Source of the DNA: Kalmusia sp. IMI 367209
Lineage: Eukaryota; Ascomycota; Dothideomycetes; Pleosporales; Didymosphaeriaceae
Length of the DNA stretch: 64,000 nt
Direction of reading: 5' to 3'
Assembly: GCA_027946365.1 (NCBI GenBank)
Contig: JAPEUQ010000010.1
Coordinates: 124,001 to 188,000 of the forward strand
In this document: positions 22,587-33,970 of the stretch, piece by piece
How the letters are laid out: every line of letters starts with the position of its first letter
How positions within the stretch are numbered: the stretch's first letter is position 1
Program-made: the position numbers and the translations under genes
The notes under the pieces: generated by a model
Databases searched by the model: none
What the model saw: only the letters and a program-made list of their open reading frames with translations
Told to the model about the DNA's origin: nothing

Positions 22587-23474
22587 ATGAATGCTCCTAC
22601 TCCAAAGCCCGAGGTCACCTTAATCGAGCTGACACCAGAGGAACTAGAGAGCAAGCGAATCGGATCGCACAATCTACAAGCCGCAGTCGAAGCCCTACAC
22701 CGAGATGGAATCGTTGTTTTGAATAATGCTGTATCTACTGAGCATCTCGACAAATTGAATGCGCGGATGGTGCCTGAGGCAAAAAAATTGTATGCAAAAG
22801 CATCGACACATCGCAACTTCGGTGAAGCCACCGGAAACATCCAACAAGAGCCGGTATCAGAACCTGAATACATCTTCGAAGACGTCATTGCGAACCCATG
22901 GGCAACGACTGTGATTGAGGCTATGTTCGGACCTAACCCGACGCTACGATTTTATAGTGCAAACACCGCCTTCAAAGCCACGTCAAGGCAACCCCCGCAT
23001 ATCGACATCAACTTCGATTTTCCTAAAATTCCATTCGGGTACTGTGTGAACATCAACTTAGTTGACACTTCGCCTGAAAATGGCGCAACCGAGGTGTGGC
23101 TAGGTAGTCATGTAGATACCGACGTCAATGTCCTCGATCCCTCTGTCAAGCATAAACAGATCCGTGCGGAGCTCCAGCATGAGCGACGCAGAATAAGTCC
23201 GCCCATCCAGCCCAGCCTTCCCAAGGGTTCACTTATCATTCGTGATTTTCGGCTTTGGCATGCGGGTATGCCGAATAAGACGGAGGAACCGAGGGTCATG
23301 CTTGTCAGTATCCAGTTTCCGAACTGGTACCGGAGTGAGCAGAAGATTCAGCTTCCAAAAAGCGTCGAGGGAAAGATAATGTGGGGTCACCTGATTCCAT
23401 GTGTTAATTGGCAGGAAAATGGATATGATTATCTGAAAGGGTCTCACGATCTTGACTTCTCTCTCAAGCCTTGA
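22587..23474 (+). CDS. Phytanoyl-CoA dioxygenase (PhyH) family Fe(II)/2-oxoglutarate oxygenase, 295 aa
   Basis: A single-exon soluble oxygenase that should use Fe(II), 2-oxoglutarate and O2 to hydroxylate an unknown substrate. The metal-binding triad is His138-x-Asp140 (PHIDINF) and His225 (LWHAGMPN); Arg236 (EEPRVML) is placed to bind 2-oxoglutarate. The jelly-roll core lies between about residues 30 and 250. Length is normal for the family. The start ATG 22587-22589 is preceded by gttacc, a reasonable context. Fungal members include primary-metabolism and secondary-metabolite enzymes; the divergent sugar transporter and nearby transporters suggest catabolism or a small accessory cluster, but no backbone synthase is present. 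Confidence 0.9.
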   Translation: MNAPTPKPEVTLIELTPEELESKRIGSHNLQAAVEALHRDGIVVLNNAVSTEHLDKLNARMVPEAKKLYAKASTHRNFGEATGNIQQEPVSEPEYIFEDVIANPWATTVIEAMFGPNPTLRFYSANTAFKATSRQPPHIDINFDFPKIPFGYCVNINLVDTSPENGATEVWLGSHVDTDVNVLDPSVKHKQIRAELQHERRRISPPIQPSLPKGSLIIRDFRLWHAGMPNKTEEPRVMLVSIQFPNWYRSEQKIQLPKSVEGKIMWGHLIPCVNWQENGYDYLKGSHDLDFSLKP

Positions 23475-24276
23475 TTAGACCCAGTTTTAGGTGCTATGAG
23501 CTCTCGAGCATAAATATGGTTGGGGTACAATTATCTAGGATATGACACGTCGTACTTTATATGAATTCCGATATCATTAACGGTGTTCCTTGGACGCTTT
23601 ATAATAGACTCTCATGATATCTCGCTAAAGCTCTTCTATCAAGATGAGGGAGAATGATCTAAGATCACTAATACCTGTGAATGACCTCCCGAAATTTGGG
23701 CAGTCGGATAGCTAACCAGTTAATCCGACTATCTAACGTTACTAGTGCTAGCATTCATATTTGTGTATGCTCTTAGTAATTTCGTAGTCGCCTTGTACGC
23801 TGTATATGCCGCTACCACCGAGCTTTCCAGGCAGTGAGTGGCTTGCATTTGAGAAGCACAAGACCCTCAAGGAGTGCCCAAAAGATTTTTTTGTAGATCT
23901 GATAGAATACGGCCTTCCTATTACTGCTAATAGGAGATGGTCGATGGTGACGAACCGATGCGGTTACCATGAGCATACGAGCCAGGATGGCCAATGTGAG
24001 CGTGAGACTCACATGGATCGTAGAGGGACTAAATAACCTGGTTCAGGTCTAAAGACGAGGTTATGGAACGAACACAAGATCAAGTACACGGACAGACGTG
24101 AGATCGTAAAAATCGAATGATGCCATAATGTATGAAATTAGTGCTACATAAAACAGCGCCCATGCGAACGCCACGCTATGCTTGACATCAACCGAGGACC
24201 TCCAGACTCCCCATTTAGTACTATACAATACTGCTCTAAGCCCGGCCTAGAGCAGACGTGCTTCTCAGTTTTTCGT
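23475..24276. other. Convergent intergenic region, no gene seen
   Basis: An 802 bp AT-rich spacer between the 3' ends of the oxygenase (+) and hexose transporter (-) genes. The short frames near 23806-24036 on both strands show no protein-like features. Confidence 0.5.
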
Positions 24277-26047
24277 TCATTGAAGAGCACCCGATGCCTC
24301 AGGAACATACCCCGGCGTCGCAGGCCCCGCCATACTCTCTTGCCTCATCTGCTCCGGCGCCCTCGCCTCCTGTTTCTTATTAATCCCCCTCGCTCCAGGT
24401 GTCAAATACGTGTTATCCAAGTTTGGCAACTCATCGCCCTCCGGTGGCTCCCAGTGCTTGCTCTTGATAGGATTCACACGCAGAATGTACATCGTATCGA
24501 TCTCTTCAAGTGACCTACCATGGCTCTCGCACACGAAGAAATACACCACAGCCGCGCCCGTGAAGCAGCATGCTGCAAAAATGTATCCGTACCGATAATC
24601 AATGGCGCCAGTAATGTACGGCGTGAAGAAGGAGATAAGAAAATTCCACACCCAGTTTGATGCGGTGGCGAGAGCCATGCATTTGGCACGGTAGCGCGAT
24701 GGGTAGATCTCTCCAACTACTGCCCATACAATAGGACCCCAAGTCATTGCGAAGCCGGCGATGAAGAGGCAGGCGAAGATGATCATTGCATAGCCCACGC
24801 TAGCAGTAGATTGAGGGTTGACTGGATCGAGAGCGAAGTGACCGAGCGACGCAAACACCATGAAGCACATGAACATCCATAGGCCTCCGGCGATGAGTGA
24901 GGGGCGGCGGCCGAACTTCTCTACGATGTACAGGCCAGGGAATGTGGTGCCGAAATTGACGGCGCCGAGGATGATGGAAGTGACGTATGAGTTGGGGAGA
25001 CCGACAGATTGAAAAATCGTCGTGCCGTAGTAAAAGTAAAAGTTTGCTCCCGTCAGCTGCTGGAGGGCTTGTAGCGTGATACCCAAAAGTGTGCGGTACG
25101 CCATTCGTGGCCCAGTAAAAATTTCGTACCAGGGGTGCTTTCCTCCACCGGCACGCTCAGCGTCGAGCTTGTTTTTGATTTCGTTCAGTTCACGGTCAAC
25201 CTCTGGGTGGTTTTCTGCGACGCCGTAGCTAAGTGCAATCGTAGTGCGCGCATCCTCGATTTTACCCTTGCGATAAGCCCAACGAGGCGATTCGCGTAGA
25301 GTAAGCATACCAAAGCCCATGATGACAGGCCAGATGAACCCAATAGCCATAGGGAGCCTCCAAGCGCGTGGACTCTGATCCTCGGCAGTGCCAAAGTTGA
25401 TGCAGTAGGCAGTAAAAATACCGAGCGTGATGAAGAGTTGGTAGCAGGAGACAAGAGCACCGCGAACATATCGGGGTGCAGTCTCGGATTGGTACATAGG
25501 AGTTAGGACTGAAAGACCACCAACTCCCAGGCCAGCAACCCATCGCCCAACAGCAATCTGGTACCATTTATCGGTGGTAACGACTTGAACGATAACACCG
25601 ACGCAAAAAATGATGTTCCAGAAACAGATTGAGTATTTGCGGCCGAACTTGTCCGCAATGGGGGCAGCGAGCAGGGCGCCGATCAATGTTCCAATGGATA
25701 GCTATAACATGTTAGGCATGCTTACTGATAGATTATGTGGATATCAAACTTACCAGGCCAACGATAGTTCCACTTCTTCCATTCGTAAAAGCTGGCCCTC
25801 CAGTTTCGGGGTCGGTAGTATCCGCAAATTTGCTCAAAAAGTCGGGCATTTCCAAGAACCCTGATATTTGACCGGTGTCATAACCGAATATGAAGCCGCC
25901 CATAGACACCAAAACGGCCATTAGCAGAATACGGGGCCGAAAGCGATCCTTAATGCTCAGTTGGAATTCCTGCGGTCTCTTCTCCGGGTCGGCTGTCGAA
26001 GATGCAGGGCTTGGACAGGAACCCCTAAAGCGATCCATGATCGCCAT
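24277..26047 (-). CDS. MFS hexose/monosaccharide transporter, 2 exons, 572 aa
   Basis: A plasma-membrane sugar uptake protein of the HXT/MST type. Exon 1 is 25754-26047, intron 25702-25753 (52 nt), exon 2 24277-25701; the sum is 573 codons with stop. Visible marks are GYDTGQISGFLEM in segment 1, DKFGRKYS, the VGRWVAGLGVGGLS and ETAPRYVRG motifs, ESPRWAYRKGK after segment 6, QQLTGANFYFYYG in segment 7 (the QQxxGxN sugar-recognition motif), EKFGRRPS, GEIYPSRYRAKCMA and CESHGRSLEEID. The N-terminus has a cytosolic stretch of about 35 residues; MAIMDRF (26047) and MDRF (26038) are both possible starts. A hydrophilic C-terminal tail of about 70 residues follows segment 12. Whether it is a carrier or a glucose sensor cannot be told, but the tail is too short for a typical SNF3/RGT2 sensor. 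Confidence 0.93.
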
Positions 26048-27382
26048 GATGGGTAAAGATATCGTAGAATTCTTTTTCGCGGTGAAATTGATTAAAGAAT
26101 CTGCCGTATCTGTGACACTAATCCTCCGCCCATGGGGATTGCCCATCTTTATAATACGCATATCACGCTAATAATCCACCATTGATCCCACGGTCCCAAA
26201 GTCCCAACTTCTCGGCCCCGGCCACTTCAACCTTCCGCATCTCTAAATTTTTCGAAGCAGGACGTCATAGTGTAGTTGGTTCGTTCATTGTTTCGGCGGC
26301 CACTAATGATGAATGCAGTCTAGAATAACGATTTACCGAAGGCCGAAGCCACCCGGTTGGCGCGGCCAGCCATCGGCAGACATGCGGCTCTAATCTTGCA
26401 GTTCCGATCCGCCGTTAACTACATCATTTTTCGCCTGCGCGTGGGGCACATTGAAGACGTTTGCTCTCGTTCTGTCGAAAGCGTGCGCCTATCAGGGTTT
26501 TACTCGATGTGCTGTAGTCCGCTTGGCACAACGGCGACAGTACGCGGCATGTGAATGCGGCGATAAGGTGCTGATTAATGTCGAAGAAGCTTTCGGGTTG
26601 GTGAAGATCAGTAGAAAGAAACGTGCAGTGTACCAGATGGCTGACCCACTTTATCCTTCTGGCGAGCTTCTACGTCGAATGAGATGTGGGGCTTCGCTGC
26701 ATTGCTAGGAAACGAGGGTGAGAATCGATGTCAACGGTCAGCATCAGAGTGTTGGTGGACCTGTTATTGTTGTTGAGGCATATGCATTGGAGCATGGTCT
26801 ATCGTGCAATACGGCGGGATGGATATATTGAGAGTGGCCATGAAATTTCTAATATACGCGTTGCGACGCGGAAAAGCTAACATACCCTCTTGAATCTAGA
26901 CGGAGTCGTTACCTCCACAATACTGTCGCTCAAAGACCGAAACCTCCGCTTGCCCCGGCTGGAGAATTGGTGACAAGTGGAGATCGCGACCTTTTCAGTC
27001 ACGTGCTATAGTTATAACGGGAGGTGTGAGGGTTGTTAGATCGACTTTGGTCTACAAATCTTAACAGAGCAGTCGATCTGAATAGATTCATGGAAACATT
27101 AAATACCCCAAGAACCACCACTTGATTTTATCTTCTAGTAGGATATAAAGATTATTTACGATGATGGACCTGACAATTAGTTACCGAAAATTGCTGATAT
27201 CTTAGTTCCTGTACTATCTTTTTCTAGTCGATTCGTGGCAACGTCCGATAGATTTTAATTTGCGTCTGCAATCACAACGCTAGAAGAAATTTCCCGGACA
27301 GCTCTCCGTTAGCTATATATCTCAAATGAAAAGTCCGTGGCTGATATACGGCAAATGTCTGTCTCTCGTACTAATTTTACGC
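26048..27382. other. 1.33 kb AT-rich intergenic region, no gene recognised
   Basis: It contains the upstream region of the hexose transporter and the 3' side of the drug transporter. Open frames are short and featureless. Confidence 0.5.
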
Positions 27383-29406
27383 TCATACATCGTGTCGCGC
27401 ATTTCTACTCACACGGCGAATTTGGGCCCCATACTAACGCATGGTCAGGGTTCTAGCAAACTTAAATGTAACAATCAGACTTACCATGTAAAACACGAAT
27501 GTCACAGGGATGAAGCATGTCGCAATGCCTCCGAGAAGCGAGTTCCCAGCGCCGATACCGAGCTTATGAAAAAATGCTCGAGCCTAGATTATAGTCACTT
27601 CTTTGGTCTAGCATGAAAGTCTCGCAGCATAACTCACAAAAAGTGGAAAGCTCGCGCCAAATGCCGCTCGGAAGAGCGCGTTTCCTGCGAATATAGAGGC
27701 TGGTTCTGTTGGGTAGGACATCGCCAGATAGTTGAATACTGAGTTGAACAAGGTGACTATGCCTGAACATTGAGGTATAAGTTAGCAAAGCCCACTTAGG
27801 TGACTTAGACAAGGCTAGATATTCTATGCAAACGAGATATTGCAGATACATCTGTGGGTCACATACCAACTCCGAAAAAACTTGTGCCAATGATAGGCAC
27901 GATCCAATGTATGCTGTCCCGAGCGGACCATCCATACCAAAAGAGGCAAATCGGAAATGCAAGACAGCCGGCAAATGCGGGAGGAAGAAGCATCTCAGGT
28001 TTGAAGCCAGGATCCATTATCTTCGGTGCTATCCTCGTGCGGACCCAAAGGACTAGCAGAGGAGCCGTGATGAGAGAGCCGACAAAGATTCCGAGGAATA
28101 CCAAGCCTTGTTCCCCAATGTCGAAACCGTATATCCCCCCAAACACGATGGGGAAAGACTCGAACCATATGAAGAGCACGCCGTAGAGAAGTCCTGTGTA
28201 CAAATCCATCAGGAAGACGATAGGCTCCGAAAAGGTCAATGTAAAAGCCCTCGCAAGTACCATCAGATGATCCTTTGTCGTGTGATTTGCGGCATCAACC
28301 TCGCTTTGGCTTCTAAATCGATCGTTTCCGGTAAGTCGTCTCAAACGCTTCGCCCTATGATGTAGTACGTTTGCTCCGCTCGTCTCAGGTAGGAAGAAGA
28401 ACATGACGACAGCTACAAACGAGCACAGCCATGTGACTAGATATATCTATCAGCTTTGTGGGTACTACGAAACTCGGCATGACTCACATATCCATATTGT
28501 CCATGACCAACCCTTCACGGGAGCAACATACCCGCCGATGATTGGTCCAAAGATAGGACCTAGAACCCCGAACGAGCTCCAGACGCAAATGTAGGAGAGC
28601 ATTTGAGCTGGAGTATACATGTCGGCGACAGTTCCTGCACCCGTGGCAAGGCATGGACTGCCAAAGAATCCCGTCAACGTACGGAAGACTAGGAAAGTAG
28701 CAATATTCGGAGCAAAGCCGACTCCGAGTTGAAGTATAACAAAGACGATAAGGGTCCAGAAGAAGATGCTGCTACGCCCGATTACTGGAACCTCGGAAAG
28801 TGGAGACCAGAGCATCGGCCCCAGCCCGTAGCCACTAGCGATAATAATTAGTCACTGCTTGTCACATGATGAAGTAGTGGTATGAGAGGTGACTTACACC
28901 GTGTACATCGAGAGACCTAAAGTCGCCACCGTTTCGCTCACGTCAAAGTCAGACATTATACCTGCCTCGCCGGGCACGTAGATAGAACTCCCGATATAGA
29001 TACCAAAGTTCAGTACAAACATCTGTGACAGGGTCAAAAGCTTCCATCTGCTTGGCCAGTTCTGAGGGTTCTAGCGTTGTAGTCGTCAGAAATGGCAATA
29101 TGAATGGAATTTGGGTGAACTTGCTTCTGGGTCATTCGGACCATACCAACCCACGAGGACGATGTCACCTCCATCATTTGACTTTCGATTTCTTGCGTGT
29201 GATTCCGTTGATTTCAGTGGTTCTACTGTATCGGGTCCAGCTAGTTCATCATTACTCGATCGTTTCTCATTCACATTTAATTCCTCGTGCTCGATGGACG
29301 CTTTCCAAAGTGTTGTATCAGTTTCGTCCGGGTATGGAAGTAGTGTATTCCGGGATACAAATCGCAGAAATTGACCAAATACGGTAGTACGAAAGAAGCC
29401 CTCCAT
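27383..29406 (-). CDS. MFS multidrug transporter, FLR1/MDR1 (DHA1) type, 7 exons, 548 aa
   Basis: A drug:proton antiporter predicted in the plasma membrane. Exons are 29125-29406, 28898-29070, 28488-28834, 27867-28436, 27638-27762, 27485-27583 and 27383-27433, giving 549 codons with stop. The N-terminus is a hydrophilic stretch of about 90 residues ending in the FLR1-type entry motif [13 protein letters not shown], which is created by removing a GC-AG intron (29071-29124, donor gcaagt). Segment motifs include [14 protein letters not shown], the motif-C-like [14 protein letters not shown] and [13 protein letters not shown]. The C-terminus ends in a short basic tail ([16 protein letters not shown]). 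The family exports azoles, benomyl and similar compounds; a role here is inferred. It closes the accessory-looking segment with two other MFS genes. Confidence 0.92.
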
Positions 29407-30462
29407 TACGACGTCCAGAGAAAGTACACATCGAGAACCTCAAGAGAGGCCTCTTCGTTGATGTAGCCTCCATTGGCTTATCGCAGCCAAAATCTATCTT
29501 ACTCTCATGTTGGTTTTTATTCGTACCATATGTCAGGAAAAGAACGATCGACCCTTCGTTCTCCATTTAACCAGCTTGTCTCCGAAGTGTGCAAGAAGCT
29601 TGGCCAATATATCCGTATCCCTGGGGGAAGGATTCGGAATTAGTCATCTTAAAGCCGAAGGAGCTTCGGAAATAGCAACGCTCCTTGCGCTGTCAAAGCT
29701 ACTCAGGCGCCTCAATACAGGTACTGTGCGTAGAGATGGCAGCGACTGAAGTGCATGTAGAAGAGGATGTGGGAGAAGAGCAGGCGTGACACTGTCAAGG
29801 CTGTGGTGTGCGTTAGCGTTCACGCTAGAGCGACCTCCCTCAATGTATCAGGCCCGGGTACCAATAACCGTGTGACCACACGTACCAGAAAACGCACAAC
29901 CCTACTACTACGAGCACCTCCCTCCACCCACAAACATCACTAAGGCACCCCTAATCGAGCTCAGTTTCCGCGTAAATGCTCTCCCTTCGAGCTTCCTCGC
30001 TCAGCTAGCGCGCACACGCACCATTCACCCTCAAATTTCATTCTAGCTTTGTCTTTTGTTAAACTCGAGTCGATTCACGGATGCTGAAGGGCATTCGGGT
30101 TGCGTAGGCCTGGAGGTTCTACTTTACATAAACTGACCATGATTGAGACGTGAAGAATAAACCTTCGGCTGCAGAAAGGTGACGCAGGGATTCACGGATA
30201 CGAGTAGCAACTGTTATGATCTTAAGCTTATTTTGGGAGGAGTATATCTTGGGTAGATGGTCGAAGTCGCACTATGCATACGACGTGTGTGCCTTTTGCA
30301 CGTATCGCCTTTGGGACGAAGATACCCAGGCAAGTCCAGCACTCTTTTTGTTTGCTGACATCTCGGGGATGAATTGGTCGCCCACAAATCACTGTCGTCA
30401 TGTAGATCCCCGAGCTAAGATCCTGATCGATGATCACTACGGCATGAACGTATGCCTGTCCT
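29407..30462. other. 1.06 kb intergenic region, no gene recognised
   Basis: Contains the promoter side of the drug transporter and the 3' side of SKI8. I see no supported gene or repeat. Confidence 0.5.
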
Positions 30463-31680
30463 TCAGCCAGCTGCCTCCCGGTAGAAGCTAATAGCGTTGT
30501 TTCCACCGCCCAGCGCAAACATCTCGCTTCGCGTAGTTTTCGGCAACCACCTTGCGGTCCAGAGAGGCTTGTCTCCGTGTGAGTGTGTAGCAACGCAAGT
30601 CTTGGTCTCGATGCTCCAAATCTTGGCTTTGGCATCGTGCGATCTAGGACACGTTAATAGATACTTTTGCAATCGAGACAATTCCCTCTGGCGGCAAGTA
30701 CTATGCCGATGGCGTATATTTGTAGAATTGACGTACCCTGAAAGTAGATACTCTCCCGTATTGCTCCAGTCAAGAGTCAACACCCAGCCGCCATGACCTG
30801 CCAGGTTTGCTACCTGCTCGCCGGATTTGACGTGATAGAGTGCGATGATTCTAGTATCGCCGGCTGCGGCAAGTAGTTTTGATTCTGGCGAAAACGCGAC
30901 GCTGCGAACCGGGTGAACCAGGCCAGCAAGAGAGTGCGCAAGGCGTCCGGTGTCATTATCGAATACATAAATTGACCCGTTCGCGTGACCGGAAGCTGTG
31001 TAGCGGCCATCTCGGCTCTGGAAGAGGTCAGTCAGCGTAGATACTGAGGTGAAGGTATGGATGAGGTTTACCAAATCAACACACATCCCGAAGCTTCCTT
31101 TGGTCTCATAGTCTCGAATCTTGGGTTTGCCCTCTTCGTCTAAGCTCCATACGTTGATTTTTCCGTTTATGCTGCTGCTGGCAAGGTATTTGCCATCTGC
31201 GCTAAGAGCGATAGCCCACACATCACCAACCTTTACTTGGTCTGCCATGTGTCAGTGATTGATTCCACATGGAATGTCACATTCGTCCGACAAGTGAAAA
31301 CAGGCATAGGCGTACCTACCAGTGATCTCACCGTCCGCCTTCCACAGACCGTCCTCGCTTTGGGTCCATATTTTGATCCTCCCCTCAAAACCTGCACTCG
31401 CGGCGCGGGGTGCCTCCTTGGCGGTGACAAGATGGTGAATGCCTAGCGGATGTACACCTTCAAGGGATTGGATGAGGGGAAAGTCGGGCTGTGTCGTGTC
31501 GTGAATGTGTATGTTAGAAGAGCCGCTCGCTGACAGGATCGATTTTGGCGTGGGCGCGAGAGAGAAGACATCAGAGGGATGTACGTCGGAGAGCGTGTGC
31601 AAGGTGAGGTATTGCTTCGACTGCAAACAATTAGCATCTGGGACACGATTCAGGACCGTGGCGAGGAGATGAAGTACCAT
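30463..31680 (-). CDS. SKI8: WD40 protein, SKI complex subunit SKI8/REC14-like, 5 exons, 311 aa
   Basis: Ski8 is a WD-repeat scaffold of the cytoplasmic SKI complex that feeds mRNA to the exosome; it also has a meiotic recombination role in fungi. Exon 1 consists only of the ATG (31678-31680). Intron 31621-31677 (57 nt) follows, then exons 31320-31620, 31072-31241, 30737-31017 and 30463-30643; the total is 312 codons with stop. The mature start MSKQYLTLHTLSD matches fungal Ski8 N-termini. At least six WD-type units are visible (for example GRIKIW, GKINVW, GSIYVF, AKIWSI), and the end NAISFYREAAG is typical. The first intron is 19 codons long without an in-frame stop, so its retention would give an N-terminally extended protein. 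It is divergent from GUK1. Confidence 0.88.
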
Positions 31681-31945
31681 TATCGATGTACAGGATGCGA
31701 TTCAATGGCGGCGAGCGAAGGAGGAGTACGATGGAGTTGCTATGAAGCCATACGTGGTGTGGGTAAAAGAAGTGTAGCTCGAAGCGCAAGCAGACGTCAG
31801 TACAGACGCGAAAACGCGATGTCACCAGCCCACCTTCCTCAAAGCTCGAGTGCCCCGCCATGCAAACACGCCAAACCAGACCCTGGCTGCACCTTCACCG
31901 CCAATCATAGCCCACACTACCCCACAACACCCAAATGTTTTCCCC
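31681..31945. promoter_or_regulatory. Divergent SKI8/GUK1 promoter region
   Basis: Only 265 bp separate the two first ATGs, so promoters and leaders of both genes must be compact or overlapping. No individual site is convincing by eye. Confidence 0.5.
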
Positions 31946-32812
31946 ATGCCATTGATTCTCTCCCGCACAGCTAGAGTCACCTCGCACGGCTACCTTCGAC
32001 GGCCGCTTCTCAAGCGCACAGCGAACAGTCAAACCGCGCCGACTCATACCCCCTTACCTACCCTCATCCAAAACTTCAAGCAACCATCTCCAAGCTACAC
32101 GAAGCTACACCCTACCCACCCTTTCTCAACCCACGCACGCACCATGGCGCCCGCAGTCCCAGTCGACACTTCCGCCATCTCCTCACACCGTCCAATCGTC
32201 ATCAGCGGTCCCTCGGGCGCCGGCAAATCCACCATCTTGAATCGCCTCTTTAAAGAGTACCCCGATAAATTCGGCTTCAGCGTCTCTCACACGACACGTT
32301 CGCCGCGTGCGGGCGAGGAGAATGGCCGCGAGTACCACTTCGTGACCGAACAGGAGTTCTTAGATTTGGTGGACAGGAAGGGCTTCGTGGAGCATGCGCA
32401 ATTTGGTGGTAATCATTACGGGACGAGCATCAAGGCGGTCGAGGACATTGCAGAGAAGGGGAGGATTTGCATATTGGATATCGAGATGGAGGTATGTCAA
32501 TATTATCTTTTGGTGGTCTAGGCTATATGAGCTGATCTTGTTCAGGGCGTCAAGCAAGTAGCAAACCATCCCACGTTCCCACGACCCCGATTCCTCTTCC
32601 TTTCGCCGCCCTCGAAAGAGGTGCTGGAGAAAAGACTGCGCGGCCGAGGGACGGACAAAGAAGAGGCCATCTTGAAGAGACTAAGTCAGGCCGAGGCTGA
32701 AATGGACTTTGCAAACAGCCCAGACGCCCCTCATGAAAAGATCATCGTGAACGATGACCTAGACAAGGCGTATAAGGAGGTCAAAGAGTTCATCGTCGGC
32801 ACAGACGCCTAA
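31946..32812 (+). CDS. GUK1: Guanylate kinase, 2 exons, 204 aa core (270 aa from the upstream start)
   Basis: Transfers phosphate from ATP to GMP, an essential step in GTP supply. Exon 1 ends at 32491, intron 32492-32545 (54 nt), exon 2 32546-32812. The P-loop GPSGAGKST follows RPIVIS; the GMP-binding region includes [31 protein letters not shown] and the lid arginines in [15 protein letters not shown] are also conserved. The classical cytosolic start is ATG 32144 (MAPAVPVD) in a strong accATGg context. An in-frame ATG at 31946 adds 66 residues with no Asp or Glu and many Arg, Lys, Ser and Thr, which looks like a mitochondrial presequence. Both forms are plausible; the core assignment is firm. 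Confidence 0.93.
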
Positions 32813-33970
32813 AGTAGCAAATGGGATTACGTTCTAATCTTCTGGCAAGAGGAGACCTTGGCTACTCCGGTGCAAGTAGTGAATTTGATACCTCAATAGA
32901 CCAAACATTTCTACCTGCAGATACATAAATATCCAACCATTATGTTCATCAGATACCGTCGTAGAAATAATCGCCATTGGCCACCCTACCCGTTGGGATT
33001 CAGGTGGCCTCAGTGCTTGACTCTATTTCATTGATCTCATCACCTGAACAAATGGCTGAATGAATCTGGCTTGTTCGACCAAGCACGGAGCAGCCGAACT
33101 GTCCTCAGATCCGAAATGTGGTGAACGCCCCTCGCGTCGAGAATAAGCCCCATTGAGTTACCCGCCATCATCTCCACATGCTTGGAGACGTGATCGGGCA
33201 ATCGCATAGCCATAAACTGGACGAGAAAACCCTCCAAGCCACCATCGCGCCCTCATGCACCCATCCCTCCTCTTAGCCTCTCACACCGTTGGCGATGAGC
33301 TTCAGAGACCAGCGGACTCGTATCGTCGTCCAAGTGCTAGCTCTTCCGCAAGAGCCTCAAGCGCAAGAGGGAAAGGAGTGCAAACGGGAATGAGCGCCGG
33401 ACGGGTGTTGAGTGTGGGGAGGCCGCGCTTCTATGGCGGTTCGTTGCTGAAGGTGCGAGTCGCGAAGACCCGATGTCCGGGGACTTTCTCCCAAAGCATG
33501 GCGGAGACGTAGTAAAACGCTCTGTATGTGTGCTTCGTTGCGATTCTTCGAGCGAGGGGTGTTGAAGAAAAGAAGTATTGGCTGGACTATGAGATTTTTG
33601 TTTAGGCACACCCGGCCCGCGAGTTTCTCCGAAGGGCAGGCGCGGCCTGCACTAGGCAGGAAGTGGCTGGTGCCTTGCAGCTGCCTCCGCGAAAGCTGCA
33701 TCTTGGCGGTATGCTCTAAGAGCTTCTTTCACGCGCCAGTACAAGACATAAGACGTGTTGCGCCCGTTGCGCGTTGTTCTTGCATTCTTACCAGCTCTAC
33801 CGAATCGAGCGTTTCTACCTCGCGCCCTCCACTGCGAAACAAACAGGCGCATACCACCGAAACGACAACGCGCGCGAAGCTCCAACAACTACTTGCAATC
33901 GACAGCGTCTGCGCTGAGCGCTGCACCAAATACTCTACGCCCAACAAAGTGAGCTTCTTCTACGATCGCG
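32813..33970. other. 1.16 kb intergenic region with unresolved open frames on the minus strand
   Basis: It lies between GUK1 (+) and RAE1 (+). Several minus-strand frames between 33240 and 33890 have alanine-rich or helical-looking pieces (for example ALEALAEELALGRRYESAG and VLYWRVKEALRAY) that hint at a small spliced gene, but I could not assemble a consistent model or recognise a family. Confidence 0.35.

Noticed and set aside
16822..29406. Secondary-metabolite gene cluster
   Set aside because: No polyketide synthase, peptide synthetase, terpene cyclase or DMAT-type backbone enzyme and no cluster regulator are present in the segment.
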